Part shown: one piece after another, positions 19,404-27,081 of the stretch | Layout: the number at the start of each line of letters is the position of its first letter | Numbering within the stretch: position 1 is the stretch's first letter | Assembly: GCA_003131585.1 (NCBI GenBank) | Contig: PKVW01000030.1 | Location: forward strand, 1-34,364 | From: Acidobacteriaceae bacterium | GTDB taxonomy: Bacteria; Acidobacteriota; Terriglobia; Terriglobales; Acidobacteriaceae | DNA: 34,364 bases | Direction: 5' to 3' | Translations under genes and position numbers: made by a program | Notes under the pieces: generated by a model | What the model saw: only the letters and a program-made list of their open reading frames with translations | What the model was told of the DNA's origin: nothing | The model's database searches: none

Positions 19404-21695
19404 TCAGGCTTGTTCCAATTCGGCCAGCTTGCTTCCAAGCGAATCAACCATCGGAAGCAACAGCCTGCCTAGCGAGTTGCTGATTGCTCGGCGTTTCGAC
19501 TCCTCAAGCTCGCCCTTGTCCACTTGCTCAAGCAACCACAATCCCATGATTGTTGACGAAATCTTGTAGATGTTTCTGATTTCTTGCTCACGTTTCGGAT
19601 TCGCGTAAACATAGCGTTTGTAGTGCCGGTTATCCATATTCACGAGCGACGTCTTCGACTTATCGTCATTTGCCATAATCGTAACTACATCTTCATCGGA
19701 TGTAATTTCGATGTTGTCTGACCATCCGTCCTTCTTGATTTCCTTGATCTCCGGTAACGCTAGAGTCGAAACCTTCGGCGGTTTCGGTGGGCTCGGAGGA
19801 TGTTTCTTGGGCTGTACTGGCGGATCGATCTCCAGCCAAAAGCGGACCGGGAAGTAGCCTTCCGGCGAATTGGGGCTTGTTAACATCACCTTTACCTCGA
19901 TTCGATGACCGACGTCGTAGGTATTGTCTGGCGCGAGCTGCAATTCCAGTCGCCCGTTGTAGAGGCTCATACATTTGACCAATGCTTCGGGCCTTATGAT
20001 AAGTTTCCCGGGCTCAAAGGCGCGGACGAGATAATCGTTTTCCGCGTCGGTCAGCAGAATCACTCGGCAGTATGAGTTCTGCGGGCATTTCTTAACGAAC
20101 TCACCATTTTCGTGCGAGTCTTCGAGCTTCAGAAATGTCGGAAATCGCTGACCGTCAAATTTTGGGGTCGGCTGATCACCCGGTCTGGGAACTTTAATTT
20201 TTAGACCAATACCGAGAATTTCGGCCAGTGCTGGGTTTTGGGCCACCAGTTTTTCAAAGAGTTCGATGGATTCCGATTCCTCGGCAAATTGTTGCTCGAC
20301 GGTTTCTCTGTGGCGTCTCTCGTTCCACTCCCGCAGGCCTGGATGCTTGCGAAGGAACTCAGCCAACGCAGACTCCAGGAAATCTTTTTCCTGAACGTCG
20401 CGCTGCCGATCTCGGCTAGTCATGAACAGCCGATTGATCAATTGCTGATCAAGGCGCGAGCAGTCGATGTTAATCAGGAGCTGCTTTTGAATCCAGGGTA
20501 GATTGACTGAGTGGCGGCGGAAAAAATCATTCGGCAATGCACCATGCGACTGGCCCTTGAGCGTGTAGATGATCGCCTCTCGCGAGCTCACCCACCGCGA
20601 AATTTCCGCATTCTTCTTAAACAGGCAAATGCGCCCATCAACCATCCCAACCTTTGGGATGTTCAACGTGAAATTGCAGGGAAAACCCTCTTCTAACACG
20701 TCTCCTTTGTCGTCCTCAAGACGGATGTTCATTCCCGAAAAAGTGCTCTCGAGCGTGTGGCCTTTGTAATTCCGAGCTTCGTAGATCCGCATTGGAACCA
20801 CAACCGTCCAAAGTTTGCTCGATAGAGCACGATAAAAATCTACGGTCGCCATCGTCCTTGTGCTACCGGGGAGGTCATACTCAAAAAGCTTTACGATGGT
20901 CCCGTATTTTGTTGGACGCTTATATGGCGTGCTCTCATCGTCCGGATATACCAATATCTCGTCAAGATCGAGCTCGCAGACCCTTCCCTTCGGTGCGAGG
21001 TACTCGTATCGCTCGTTCTTTTCGTTCTTCAGAGGGGGCCGTTTTCTGACGACTGTGAACCCCCATTTCGGAGTCTTGACGCCTGGGATGACGGCGTTGC
21101 GCCTCGAAGCAATCAACTGATAATTCTTGTTGGGGCTGCAATAGGTCAAGCTGCCTGTGCTCCCCATATTGAACTTGCCTTGCACGAAGGGAACGGACGT
21201 CTTGTTGCTTCGTAGCAGGGACACCAATGTGTCCTTGAAATCTTCCGGTCTTTGGCCCTCTCCGGTATCGACCACGATCACGCAGGGATTGCCTTCGCTT
21301 GGCTTCTGGCCGGTGACGATAATGCTTATATTTCGCTCCGCAAGTTCGGTCCGTTGCGCTGCCGACCACTTGGCCAGATTTCCGTCGGGGACGTTCAGGA
21401 ACTGCTCCGCTGCTTCCCTCATTGATCGAGGCGCTAGGTTGCTGCGCGGATCAAGATTTCTCGCAAAACATTCGCGCATCAAAATGGCATCAATCGAGTT
21501 GACGACCTTTTCAACTAGAGCGCCAATAGCATCTGCCTGTTGCGCCCCGATGACCCCGTAGTTGTTTTCGATCCCGCCATAGGGGAGCCAATTAGAATCG
21601 GAGAATTTTTCCAAGCCGAAAATTGTAAGAGCATCGGTTACGTCTTCCTCGCGCTCGGCCTTCAATAAATCCGTAAACAATTCTTCGTATGCCAT
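19404..21695 (-). CDS. Large Bergerat-fold (GHKL/Hsp90-MORC-like) ATPase, putative defence protein
   Basis: The first ~200 residues of this 763-residue protein have the three Bergerat ATP-binding motifs: ALVEKVVNSIDAIL (Glu62, Asn66, Asp69), VIVVDTGEGQ (Asp143, Gly145, Gly147), and GKFNMGSTGSL (173-183) for the lid. This pattern is of the Hsp90/MutL/MORC type rather than histidine kinases, and no kinase H-box is present. The next ~250 residues are a mixed transducer-like region. Residues about 500-650 look like beta-sandwich. A proline-rich linker (PPVQPKKHPPSPPKPPK) precedes a helical C-terminus with a NMDNRHYKRYV motif. No nuclease motif is recognised. Related MORC-like ATPases occur in restriction and defence loci. 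AGGA lies 6 bases before ATG 21695, and the gene follows vapC by 19 bases in the same direction. GC is lower than the flanks, suggesting transfer. Confidence 0.8.
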   Translation of the reverse strand: MAYEELFTDLLKAEREEDVTDALTIFGLEKFSDSNWLPYGGIENNYGVIGAQQADAIGALVEKVVNSIDAILMRECFARNLDPRSNLAPRSMREAAEQFLNVPDGNLAKWSAAQRTELAERNISIIVTGQKPSEGNPCVIVVDTGEGQRPEDFKDTLVSLLRSNKTSVPFVQGKFNMGSTGSLTYCSPNKNYQLIASRRNAVIPGVKTPKWGFTVVRKRPPLKNEKNERYEYLAPKGRVCELDLDEILVYPDDESTPYKRPTKYGTIVKLFEYDLPGSTRTMATVDFYRALSSKLWTVVVPMRIYEARNYKGHTLESTFSGMNIRLEDDKGDVLEEGFPCNFTLNIPKVGMVDGRICLFKKNAEISRWVSSREAIIYTLKGQSHGALPNDFFRRHSVNLPWIQKQLLINIDCSRLDQQLINRLFMTSRDRQRDVQEKDFLESALAEFLRKHPGLREWNERRHRETVEQQFAEESESIELFEKLVAQNPALAEILGIGLKIKVPRPGDQPTPKFDGQRFPTFLKLEDSHENGEFVKKCPQNSYCRVILLTDAENDYLVRAFEPGKLIIRPEALVKCMSLYNGRLELQLAPDNTYDVGHRIEVKVMLTSPNSPEGYFPVRFWLEIDPPVQPKKHPPSPPKPPKVSTLALPEIKEIKKDGWSDNIEITSDEDVVTIMANDDKSKTSLVNMDNRHYKRYVYANPKREQEIRNIYKISSTIMGLWLLEQVDKGELEESKRRAISNSLGRLLLPMVDSLGSKLAELEQA

Positions 21696-21714
21696 AGTTT
21701 TCCTGGGACTCTGA

Positions 21715-22116
21715 TCATTTCAGCCAGTGAATTTTGACTTCCCTTTCGAGCGGCCTGAATTCCGGGTCGCCGGTGACGAGTTCAGTCCTCCTTTCCTTTG
21801 CCAGCGCGGCGGCAAAGGCGTCGGCCAAGCTCAATTTGAAACGCGCCTTGAAATCGGCCGCGGTGTCGGCCAGCGCGCGAGTCGTGGAATGAAAATCAAT
21901 CGGCAGGCCCTGAAGGACCTTCGCGGCCTCCGCCCACGCCTCCGCGCCGTCTTTCTTCACAATGGAGTACTTCACCTCGGCGTAGTTCACATCTGTCATG
22001 AGGAGCGGGCTGTCCTTCTTACCGGCGGAGACGAGCATATCTTCCATCATTTCCGCACCCGGCTCGTCACGGAAGTAGGCGATAAGTGCGAAGCTGTCGA
22101 GCACCTTAGCCGGCAT
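21715..22116 (-). CDS. vapC: VapC-type PIN-domain toxin
   Basis: This 133-residue PIN ribonuclease carries the expected acidic quartet: Asp7 (KVLDSFALIAYF), Glu47 (NYAEVKY), Asp99 (SLADAFAAALA) and Asp117 (LVTGDPEF). VapC toxins cleave tRNA or rRNA when freed from their antitoxin. ATG 22116 lies inside the end of vapB (11-base overlap), the usual translational coupling of antitoxin and toxin. Its stop is 19 bases before the ribosome site and start of the GHKL ATPase gene, so all three are probably transcribed together from the vapB promoter. The active-site residues are intact, so it should be functional. Confidence 0.9.
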   Translation of the reverse strand: MPAKVLDSFALIAYFRDEPGAEMMEDMLVSAGKKDSPLLMTDVNYAEVKYSIVKKDGAEAWAEAAKVLQGLPIDFHSTTRALADTAADFKARFKLSLADAFAAALAKERRTELVTGDPEFRPLEREVKIHWLK

Positions 22117-22381
22117 GGCGCACCTCGAGTGCCCGTTCCTGCTTCTTGTGCTCGGCCCAGTCCTCCGTCAGCGGCTTGCCTCCTGGCGTGCGCTTGAGGA
22201 TGCCGCGCCCGCGCTTGATGAGCGCCGCAGTCATGGGTTTGAGAAGGATTCCCTCCGGCGTGGCTTGGACCACGGCCTTTGTCCCGTCCTCGATGTCGAA
22301 TTGTTTGCGCAGGCGAAGTGGGATGACGACCTGCCCCTTCGTCGTGAACCATACGGTTTCGAGTTTCTCGGTCATACTCAT
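22106..22381 (-). CDS. vapB: VapB antitoxin (AbrB/SpoVT family)
   Basis: The N-terminus is an AbrB-type swapped-hairpin DNA-binding domain (VWFTTKGQVVIPLRLRKQF, about residues 11-29). The C-terminal half, rich in Lys/Arg/Glu, would wrap the VapC toxin. Three in-frame ATGs (22387, 22381, 22375) lie in or next to a 26-bp palindrome. 22381 is preferred because it is 7 bases beyond a -10-like hexamer, matching the leaderless pattern of other genes here; 22375 would give 89 residues. No ribosome site precedes any of them. The frame stays open further upstream, but that part has no recognisable sequence and lies before the promoter. Autoregulation through the palindrome is expected from the family. 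Confidence 0.85.
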   Translation of the reverse strand: MSMTEKLETVWFTTKGQVVIPLRLRKQFDIEDGTKAVVQATPEGILLKPMTAALIKRGRGILKRTPGGKPLTEDWAEHKKQERALEVRHAG

Positions 22382-22417
22382 GTGCATGAGTATGACACAA
22401 CTCATAAAGTCCGTCAA
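22371..22417 (-). promoter_or_regulatory. vapBC promoter with embedded 12-bp-arm palindromic operator
   Basis: GTCATACTCATG (22371-22382) and CATGAGTATGAC (22385-22396) are exact inverted copies around TG. On the minus strand TTGACG (22412-22417) and CATACT (22389-22394) are 17 bases apart, so the -10 and the start codons lie in the palindrome. Binding by VapB or VapBC would block transcription directly. Confidence 0.75.
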
Positions 22418-22950
22418 CATATCAGAAGTAAGATTATTGTTGCGCGGGAGGAGTCTCGCAGCGATACCAAACACTCTTTCAAGAGGGGAATTCCACGGAC
22501 GGGATTTTCGAAAGGTGCCGCACTTGTCAGCCGATATCCAGGGGATTTTCCCTGTACTCCGGTTGGCCGGCCTAAGGCCAAGCTTCGCCCGGCCAGTGTC
22601 TTTGAGTTTCCTTAGGGGAACGATCTGTTCGCGAACGCGCGCCCTCCCAGGATTTCCATAGCCCCATTGTGACATCTGACCTTGCGCACAGCCCCACAAT
22701 CGCGCGATCATGGTCGAGGCCGTGACGGTTGGCACAAGCCGCATCGTCGCGCCCCTAAGTCCTTTGTTTTGCCGATTTTAGTATCTAAGTCCTTTAGGCT
22801 CCCGATTTTGCGGGGAATTTCCTGCTAACTTGATGATTCCAAAGATAGGGAGGGGGGAGGGGGGTATCGAGGAATCAGTTCCTGGACCCAGAGAATCTAC
22901 CTCCGGCAAGTCGGCCTGCGGCAATAATTTTTCAGGCATATCTCCACAGG
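22418..22950. other. Gene-free region between vapB and folP with short repeats
   Basis: I see no convincing gene in these ~530 bases. Present are a 30-bp tandem duplication with CTAAGTCCTTT at 22755 and 22785, each followed by a CCGATTTT word. There is also a purine tract of G runs (22848-22864). The minus-strand frame open from vapB up to 22744 translates to nothing recognisable. The region may be eroded mobile DNA marking the right border of the vapBC-ATPase block. Confidence 0.5.
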
Positions 22951-23820
22951 CTAGCGCGCTTCGAGGATTGCGTCGGTCACCCGGGCCGCTTCAACGCCTG
23001 CTTTCACATCGTGCGTTCGCAGAATGTGCGCACCCTTGAGAATCAAGGCGGAGTGAGCGGCGAGGTTTCCATGAAGCCGGTCTGCGGGAGCAGCGTCTTT
23101 TCCATCCTTCGCCAAGGTGCGGCCGAGGAACGATTTTCTCGACGTTCCCGCCAGCAGCGGAAAGCCCAGGGATTGCAATTCCTGAAAGCGGGCCAGCAGC
23201 GGATAGTTCTGGTCGAAGTTTTTTCCGAAGCCGAAACCCGGATCCAGGACCATCCTTTCCCTGCGCACGCCGGCCAGCACCGCAGCTTCCGCCCATTCTC
23301 TAAGTTCGCGTTTCACCAGGAGAACAATATCGCCGGGCGGCGGCAAGGTGCGCCACTCTTCGGGACGGCCGCGCATGTGCATCAGAACGGCGCCACATTT
23401 TATTTCGGAAATCGTCCGGGCCATCTGCGGATCCCAGCGCAGCCCGCTGACATCGTTGACGATCTCGGCTCCGGCTGCTGCGGCGGCGCGCGCGACGCTG
23501 GCTTTGTAAGTGTCAATGGAAATCACCGCATCGGGGCGCAGTTTCTTTAGCACTGTGATCACGGGCAATACGCGCCGCAGTTCTTCTTCCGCGGTCACGG
23601 CAACCTTGGCGCCGGGGCGAGTGGATTCTCCGCCGACGTCAATGATGTCGGCGCCTTCGTCGAGCAACTGGATCGCGTGCGCCGCAGCTTTTTCGGAATC
23701 GATGTAATTGCCGCCGTCAGAAAAGGAGTCTGGCGTCACGTTGACGATGCCCATGATCAGCGTGCGCTTGCCCAACTCCAGCGTGCGCGTACCCAGGTTC
23801 CACTGAAAGACAGCCCTCAT
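22951..23820 (-). CDS. folP: Dihydropteroate synthase
   Basis: FolP joins p-aminobenzoate to dihydropterin pyrophosphate in folate synthesis and is the sulfonamide target. This 289-residue TIM barrel has LIMGIVNVTPDSFSDGG (about 22-38), DIIDVGGESTRPGA (pterin-binding signature), ISIDTYKASVA, VNDVSG, MVLDPGFGFGKN and LLAGTSRKSFLG with its substrate-binding Lys/Ser. ATG 23820 is chosen because a -10-like TAGAAT ends 7 bases before it. The open frame upstream merely translates a 24-bp duplication and non-conserved sequence. There is no Shine-Dalgarno. A broken folC lies at the far end of the window, but no other folate genes are adjacent; the DUF488 gene is upstream in the same direction. Confidence 0.95.
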   Translation of the reverse strand: MRAVFQWNLGTRTLELGKRTLIMGIVNVTPDSFSDGGNYIDSEKAAAHAIQLLDEGADIIDVGGESTRPGAKVAVTAEEELRRVLPVITVLKKLRPDAVISIDTYKASVARAAAAAGAEIVNDVSGLRWDPQMARTISEIKCGAVLMHMRGRPEEWRTLPPPGDIVLLVKRELREWAEAAVLAGVRRERMVLDPGFGFGKNFDQNYPLLARFQELQSLGFPLLAGTSRKSFLGRTLAKDGKDAAPADRLHGNLAAHSALILKGAHILRTHDVKAGVEAARVTDAILEAR

Positions 23821-23823
23821 GGG

Positions 23824-23871
23824 GCAGATTCTAAATGAAAGAAGAGAGCAGATTCTAAATGAAAGAGGAGA
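23824..23871 (-). repeat. 24-bp tandem duplication carrying the folP -10 box
   Basis: Units 23824-23847 and 23848-23871 are identical at 23 of 24 bases. Each contains TAGAAT on the minus strand, so folP has two copies of its presumed -10; the nearer (23828-23833) is 7 bases from the ATG. Confidence 0.8.
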
Positions 23872-23944
23872 TTGCAGAAGCAAAGTTGAGCGGATTCGGG
23901 CTTGGTTCGAGAGCCGCAGATTGCGCGCAAGCGTTGCAATCAGG

Positions 23945-24376
23945 CTACCGGCGCCGGACTGCCGCATCCCGCATACGCATGGCCCGAAGCGAGTGGGGGC
24001 CCGTGCCGGTCGGCGGTTTGCGCATTCCGTCGAGCAAGTCCTTGAGTACGACTGCGTTATTGTGTTTCTCGTCCTTCGAGGCAAACAAGAGCGTGAGGCG
24101 TTTCGTTTTGCGGGCCAGCCTATAGAGCGTCCGCAAATCTCTTTCGGCTTCTGGACGGGCCAATTCTTTCAGGTAACGCTTGCGAAAGACCGGCCATCTT
24201 TCCGGCTGCGCGTGAAACCACTTCCGCAGCGTGTCGGACGGAGCAAGGTCGCGGAGCCACTCTTGCATGGCGGCATCAGTTTTTCGAAGACCGCGCGGCC
24301 ACAGGCGGTCGACGAGAACGCGTGCCCCGTCGGAGTGCGACACCGATTCGTAAACCCGCTTCACGGCAACTGGCAT
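23945..24376 (-). CDS. DUF488 family protein (small basic type)
   Basis: The sequence VKRVYESVSHSDGARVLVDRLWPRGLRKTDA, followed by WLRDLAPSDTLRKWF and RYLKEL, is typical of the short COG3189-type DUF488 proteins (about 115-125 residues), whose biochemical role is not established. Here the C-terminal ~25 residues (PPTGTGPHSLRAMRMRDAAV...) go beyond the usual domain end. ATG 24376 (MPVAVKRVYE) is the natural start; ATG 24400 would add eight residues and overlaps a TACAAT hexamer (24399-24404) that may be the -10 of this gene. It is upstream of folP on the same strand, with a 124-base gap containing the duplicated folP promoter. A second, longer DUF488 protein is at 26464. Confidence 0.8.
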   Translation of the reverse strand: MPVAVKRVYESVSHSDGARVLVDRLWPRGLRKTDAAMQEWLRDLAPSDTLRKWFHAQPERWPVFRKRYLKELARPEAERDLRTLYRLARKTKRLTLLFASKDEKHNNAVVLKDLLDGMRKPPTGTGPHSLRAMRMRDAAVRRR

Positions 24377-24476
24377 GGCTTTGCAGCTTTGCTCTATCAT
24401 TGTAAGTCGAGCGGGATTGCGGCCGCTGTGGGAAACTGCGCCCTAATGGGGCGACGACCGAGTGATAGCGATAAAG

Positions 24477-24905
24477 ATGCGAGTGATCGAAGGGATCGAA
24501 CGGCGGCGTGAACAGCGGCGCGAACAGCGGTTGACGACGGGCCATCGGCGTTGGATTGCAGCGTCCCTGGCTGCAGGGCTTGCGCTCGCCACACTCGCGG
24601 GGTGCGATGTGGAGCGCCGTAAATCAGACGCCGAACTTGGCCTCAACGCCCAGCAGGCATCCGGACGCAAGATTTATGACAACTACTGCGACCGCTGTCA
24701 CCGGCCCGATTCCACCAAGGGCAAAAAAGGGCCGGGATTGAAGGGAGTTTTCCAGCATCCATATCTTTCCGCCACTGGACTGCCTGCGAATGACGACCGC
24801 GTCGGTAACATTGTTCGCAACGGCCGCCCCGACATGCCGGGCTACAGCCAGACGCTGAGCCCGCAAGACCTCCAGGATCTGCTCGCCTACATGCACACGC
24901 TGTAG
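24477..24905 (+). CDS. c-type cytochrome lipoprotein
   Basis: This is a small monohaem cytochrome c. The haem motif CDRCH is near residue 70 of the ATG 24477 form, and a distal methionine is in GRPDMPGYSQTLS, so it should be a periplasm-facing electron carrier. A hydrophobic segment ending in the lipobox LAGC predicts lipid anchoring. The start is uncertain: GTG 24462, ATG 24477 and TTG 24531 are all in frame. The TTG would give the most ordinary signal peptide (TTGHRRWIAASLAAGL follows it), whereas the earlier starts add an Arg/Glu/Gln-rich lead encoded by 12-bp repeats (CGGCGTGAACAG-like). The gene ends 16 bases before the selA frame opens; no oxidase or partner is adjacent. Confidence 0.82.
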   Translation: MRVIEGIERRREQRREQRLTTGHRRWIAASLAAGLALATLAGCDVERRKSDAELGLNAQQASGRKIYDNYCDRCHRPDSTKGKKGPGLKGVFQHPYLSATGLPANDDRVGNIVRNGRPDMPGYSQTLSPQDLQDLLAYMHTL

Positions 24906-24945
24906 GCGGGTTGAGGCGGCCGTGCGTAGTTCATTCTCTTCGTGG

Positions 24946-24951
24946 GATAAT
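24946..24951 (+). promoter_or_regulatory. Extended -10 box inside the selA open frame
   Basis: TGG-GATAAT precedes GTG 24958 by six bases, an arrangement like those of queA, polA and lipA. If used, the shorter SelA start applies. Confidence 0.4.
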
Positions 24952-24957
24952 CTCCGC

Positions 24958-26442
24958 GTGGAAACTGCCGCGCTATCGGAGTTGTTTCGCAAGCTTCCTT
25001 CCGTGGACGATGTGATGCGCGAGCCCGTGGTCAGCTCGCTAGCGGTGAGCTACGGCCATGATTCCGTCGTGGACGCCGCGCGCGTTGTGCTGGCCCGGCT
25101 GCGGCAGAAGATCGCATCGGGTCTGCTGCGGGAGGATGCTGTGGAGCTTGCGCTCTCGGGTCTGGCGGACGCGGTAGAAGACCAGCTTCGCCACGTGCTG
25201 GGTTACTCTCTGCGGCCTGTAATCAACGCCACCGGCGTGATCCTGCACACCAACCTTGGCCGCGCTCCGCTGGGCGATGCGGCGATGGAGCACATCCGCG
25301 AGACCGCCTCGAGTTATTCCAATCTGGAGTTTGACCTTGCCGCCGGCGTTCGCGGGAAGCGGGATGTCCATGTGGATCGCCTGTTTCGGCGATTGCTGAC
25401 CGAAGAATTGAAGAGCGAGGAATTGAAGAGCGAGGAAGTAACCAGCGAGAAGATGAAGAGCGCCGGGGTGAGAAGCCAGAAGCCGGCGTCTGTCTCCACC
25501 ATCGTCGTCAACAACAACGCAGCCGCGGTGCTGCTGGCGCTGAACACCGTGGCGGAGGGCGGAGAAGTCATCGTCTCGCGCGGCGAACTGGTGGAAATCG
25601 GCGGCTCGTTTCGCATTCCGGACGTGATGGCCAAGTCGGGTGCGATCCTGCGCGAGGTCGGTACGACGAACCGCACCCGCACCGCCGACTACGAGCACGC
25701 CATCACCGAACGGACGCGGCTTCTGCTCCGGGTACACCGCTCGAACTTCGAGATCACGGGCTTCACCGAGCGGGCCTCCACGGCTGAATTGGTTACGCTG
25801 GCGCGCAAGCGCGCCGTTCCGCTGATGGAAGACCTGGGCAGCGGCGCGCTTTTTGACCTGCGTTCGATTGGAATCAACGGGGAACCGGGCGTGCTGGATA
25901 GCTTGCGCAGCGGCGTCGATATCGCTACCTATAGCGGCGACAAGCTGCTCGGTGGCCCGCAAGCGGGGTTGATCAGCGGCGGTTCGGAATTGATCGCGCG
26001 CATGCGATCGAATTCGCTGTTTCGGGCATTGCGCGCGGACAAGCTGATCTATGCCGCGCTGGAGGCGACTCTTCTCGCGTACGTGCGGCGCGATTACGAT
26101 GCGATTCCCACCCTGCGCATGATGCGGCTTACGAAAGACGCAATCGGCGAGCGGGCTGAGACGCTGGCAGCGAGAATTGCCGCACCGAAGTTGAAGGTTG
26201 AGATCGTCGATGGTGAATCCATCCTCGGAGGCGGCGCCGCACCATCTTCCGTTCTACCTACGCGCGTTCTCGCGCTGACTTGCGAAGGCCTCAGTGCCGA
26301 CGAACTGGCTGCATGCCTGCGCGGTTCAGATCCCGCGATCATCGCCCGCGTCGAGGAAGGCCGCGTCTTGCTGGATTTGCGGACGGTGTTTCCGGAACAG
26401 GATGCTGCGGTCGCGGCTGCCCTCGGTCGCACCGTTGCGTGA
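24958..26442 (+). CDS. selA: L-seryl-tRNA(Sec) selenium transferase with a repeat insertion
   Basis: SelA converts Ser-tRNA(Sec) to Sec-tRNA(Sec) with selenophosphate, using PLP, so this organism probably makes selenoproteins. The conserved blocks are LPSVDDVM, RPVINATGVILHTNLGRAPL, VVNNNAAAVLLAL, GELVEIGGSFRIPDVM, and YSGDKLLGGPQAG with the PLP lysine (codon 329 from GTG 24958). GTG 24922 is an in-frame alternative giving 506 residues; 24958 is preferred because a -10-like GATAAT ends 6 bases before it and the protein then starts near the usual LPSVD motif. Between RLFRRLL and STIVVNNN there is an unusual Glu/Lys/Ser-rich insertion of about 30 residues made of five 15-bp tandem units (25402-25476). 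selB, selD and tRNA-Sec are not in the window. Confidence 0.95.
   Translation: METAALSELFRKLPSVDDVMREPVVSSLAVSYGHDSVVDAARVVLARLRQKIASGLLREDAVELALSGLADAVEDQLRHVLGYSLRPVINATGVILHTNLGRAPLGDAAMEHIRETASSYSNLEFDLAAGVRGKRDVHVDRLFRRLLTEELKSEELKSEEVTSEKMKSAGVRSQKPASVSTIVVNNNAAAVLLALNTVAEGGEVIVSRGELVEIGGSFRIPDVMAKSGAILREVGTTNRTRTADYEHAITERTRLLLRVHRSNFEITGFTERASTAELVTLARKRAVPLMEDLGSGALFDLRSIGINGEPGVLDSLRSGVDIATYSGDKLLGGPQAGLISGGSELIARMRSNSLFRALRADKLIYAALEATLLAYVRRDYDAIPTLRMMRLTKDAIGERAETLAARIAAPKLKVEIVDGESILGGGAAPSSVLPTRVLALTCEGLSADELAACLRGSDPAIIARVEEGRVLLDLRTVFPEQDAAVAAALGRTVA
25402..25476 (+). repeat. Five 15-bp in-frame tandem units inside selA
   Basis: Units begin at 25402, 25417, 25432, 25447 and 25462, each 15 bases and ending AGC, with consensus GAGGAATTGAAGAGC. 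They decay from left to right and encode EELKS, EELKS, EEVTS, EKMKS and AGVRS. Similar units occur in the TonB receptor gene (14717-14761). Confidence 0.88.
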
Positions 26443-26463
26443 TCTTATCGCATCGAAACGGTA

Positions 26464-26994
26464 TTGGCTCTCCTTTATACTGTCGGACATTCGACACGCT
26501 CGTTCGACGAGTTGGTCGAGGCGCTTCAGGCTCACGCCATTCAAATGCTGGTGGATATCCGCGCATTCCCCATGTCGCGGCGGCTGCCGCACTTCAATCG
26601 CGAATCTCTGGAAATAAGTTTGCCGGCGGCCGGAATCCGCTATGCCTGGATGAAAGACCTGGGCGGCTATCGAAAGAAAAGCCGCGACGAGTCCCCCAAC
26701 CTGGGACTTCGTAATGCGAGCTTCCGTAACTACGCCGACTACATGCTGACTGCGGAGTTCGAAAACGCGATGGCCGAACTTGTTGCATTGGCCGAGGACT
26801 CACGCACCGCCTATATGTGTGCCGAGCGCGTATACTTCCGCTGCCATCGCATGCTGGTCTCGGACTGGCTGGTGGCGCACGGACATGAGGTGATGCATAT
26901 TGACGGGACCGGTCCAGTCAAACCGCATCGCCTGATGGCGGAAGCGCGCATGATCGACGGCGAACTGATTTACCGTGGCGACCGGCTGCTGTAG
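26464..26994 (+). CDS. DUF488 family protein (long type)
   Basis: This 176-residue protein of the COG5483-type DUF488 family begins with YTVGHSTRSFDELVEAL and continues with VDIRAFPMSRRLPHFN, GIRYAWMKDLGGYR, and CAERVYFRCHRMLVSDWL, the conserved Cys/His block, then a short helical end. The function of the family is not established; the Cys-Arg-His cluster looks like a metal- or nucleotide-binding site. The start is TTG 26464, 21 bases after the selA stop, with no strong ribosome site, so it is probably co-transcribed with selA. It is distinct from the shorter DUF488 protein at 23945, the two lying on either side of cytochrome c-selA on opposite strands. Confidence 0.85.
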   Translation: MALLYTVGHSTRSFDELVEALQAHAIQMLVDIRAFPMSRRLPHFNRESLEISLPAAGIRYAWMKDLGGYRKKSRDESPNLGLRNASFRNYADYMLTAEFENAMAELVALAEDSRTAYMCAERVYFRCHRMLVSDWLVAHGHEVMHIDGTGPVKPHRLMAEARMIDGELIYRGDRLL

Positions 26995-27035
26995 AGTGCC
27001 GATGCCAATTCTCTTTTTCACTCACTGGTTCGCTT

Positions 27036-27060
27036 GTTGGCGTCGCCTGTTGGCGTCGCC
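27036..27060 (+). repeat. 13-bp tandem duplication upstream of acpS
   Basis: GTTGGCGTCGCCT (27036-27048) is followed directly by a second copy lacking only its last base (27049-27060). It lies 22 bases before the acpS start. Confidence 0.6.
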
Positions 27061-27081
27061 GGGAACGTGGTCCGAAGAAAT

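Noticed and set aside
22382-22744. N-terminal extension of VapB or a separate gene in the open frame upstream
   Set aside because: The translation matches nothing recognisable, and the frame crosses the vapBC promoter and operator.
22848-22864. Strong G-quadruplex
   Set aside because: The tract has only three G runs separated by single A residues, so a four-tract, three-tetrad structure is not clearly available.
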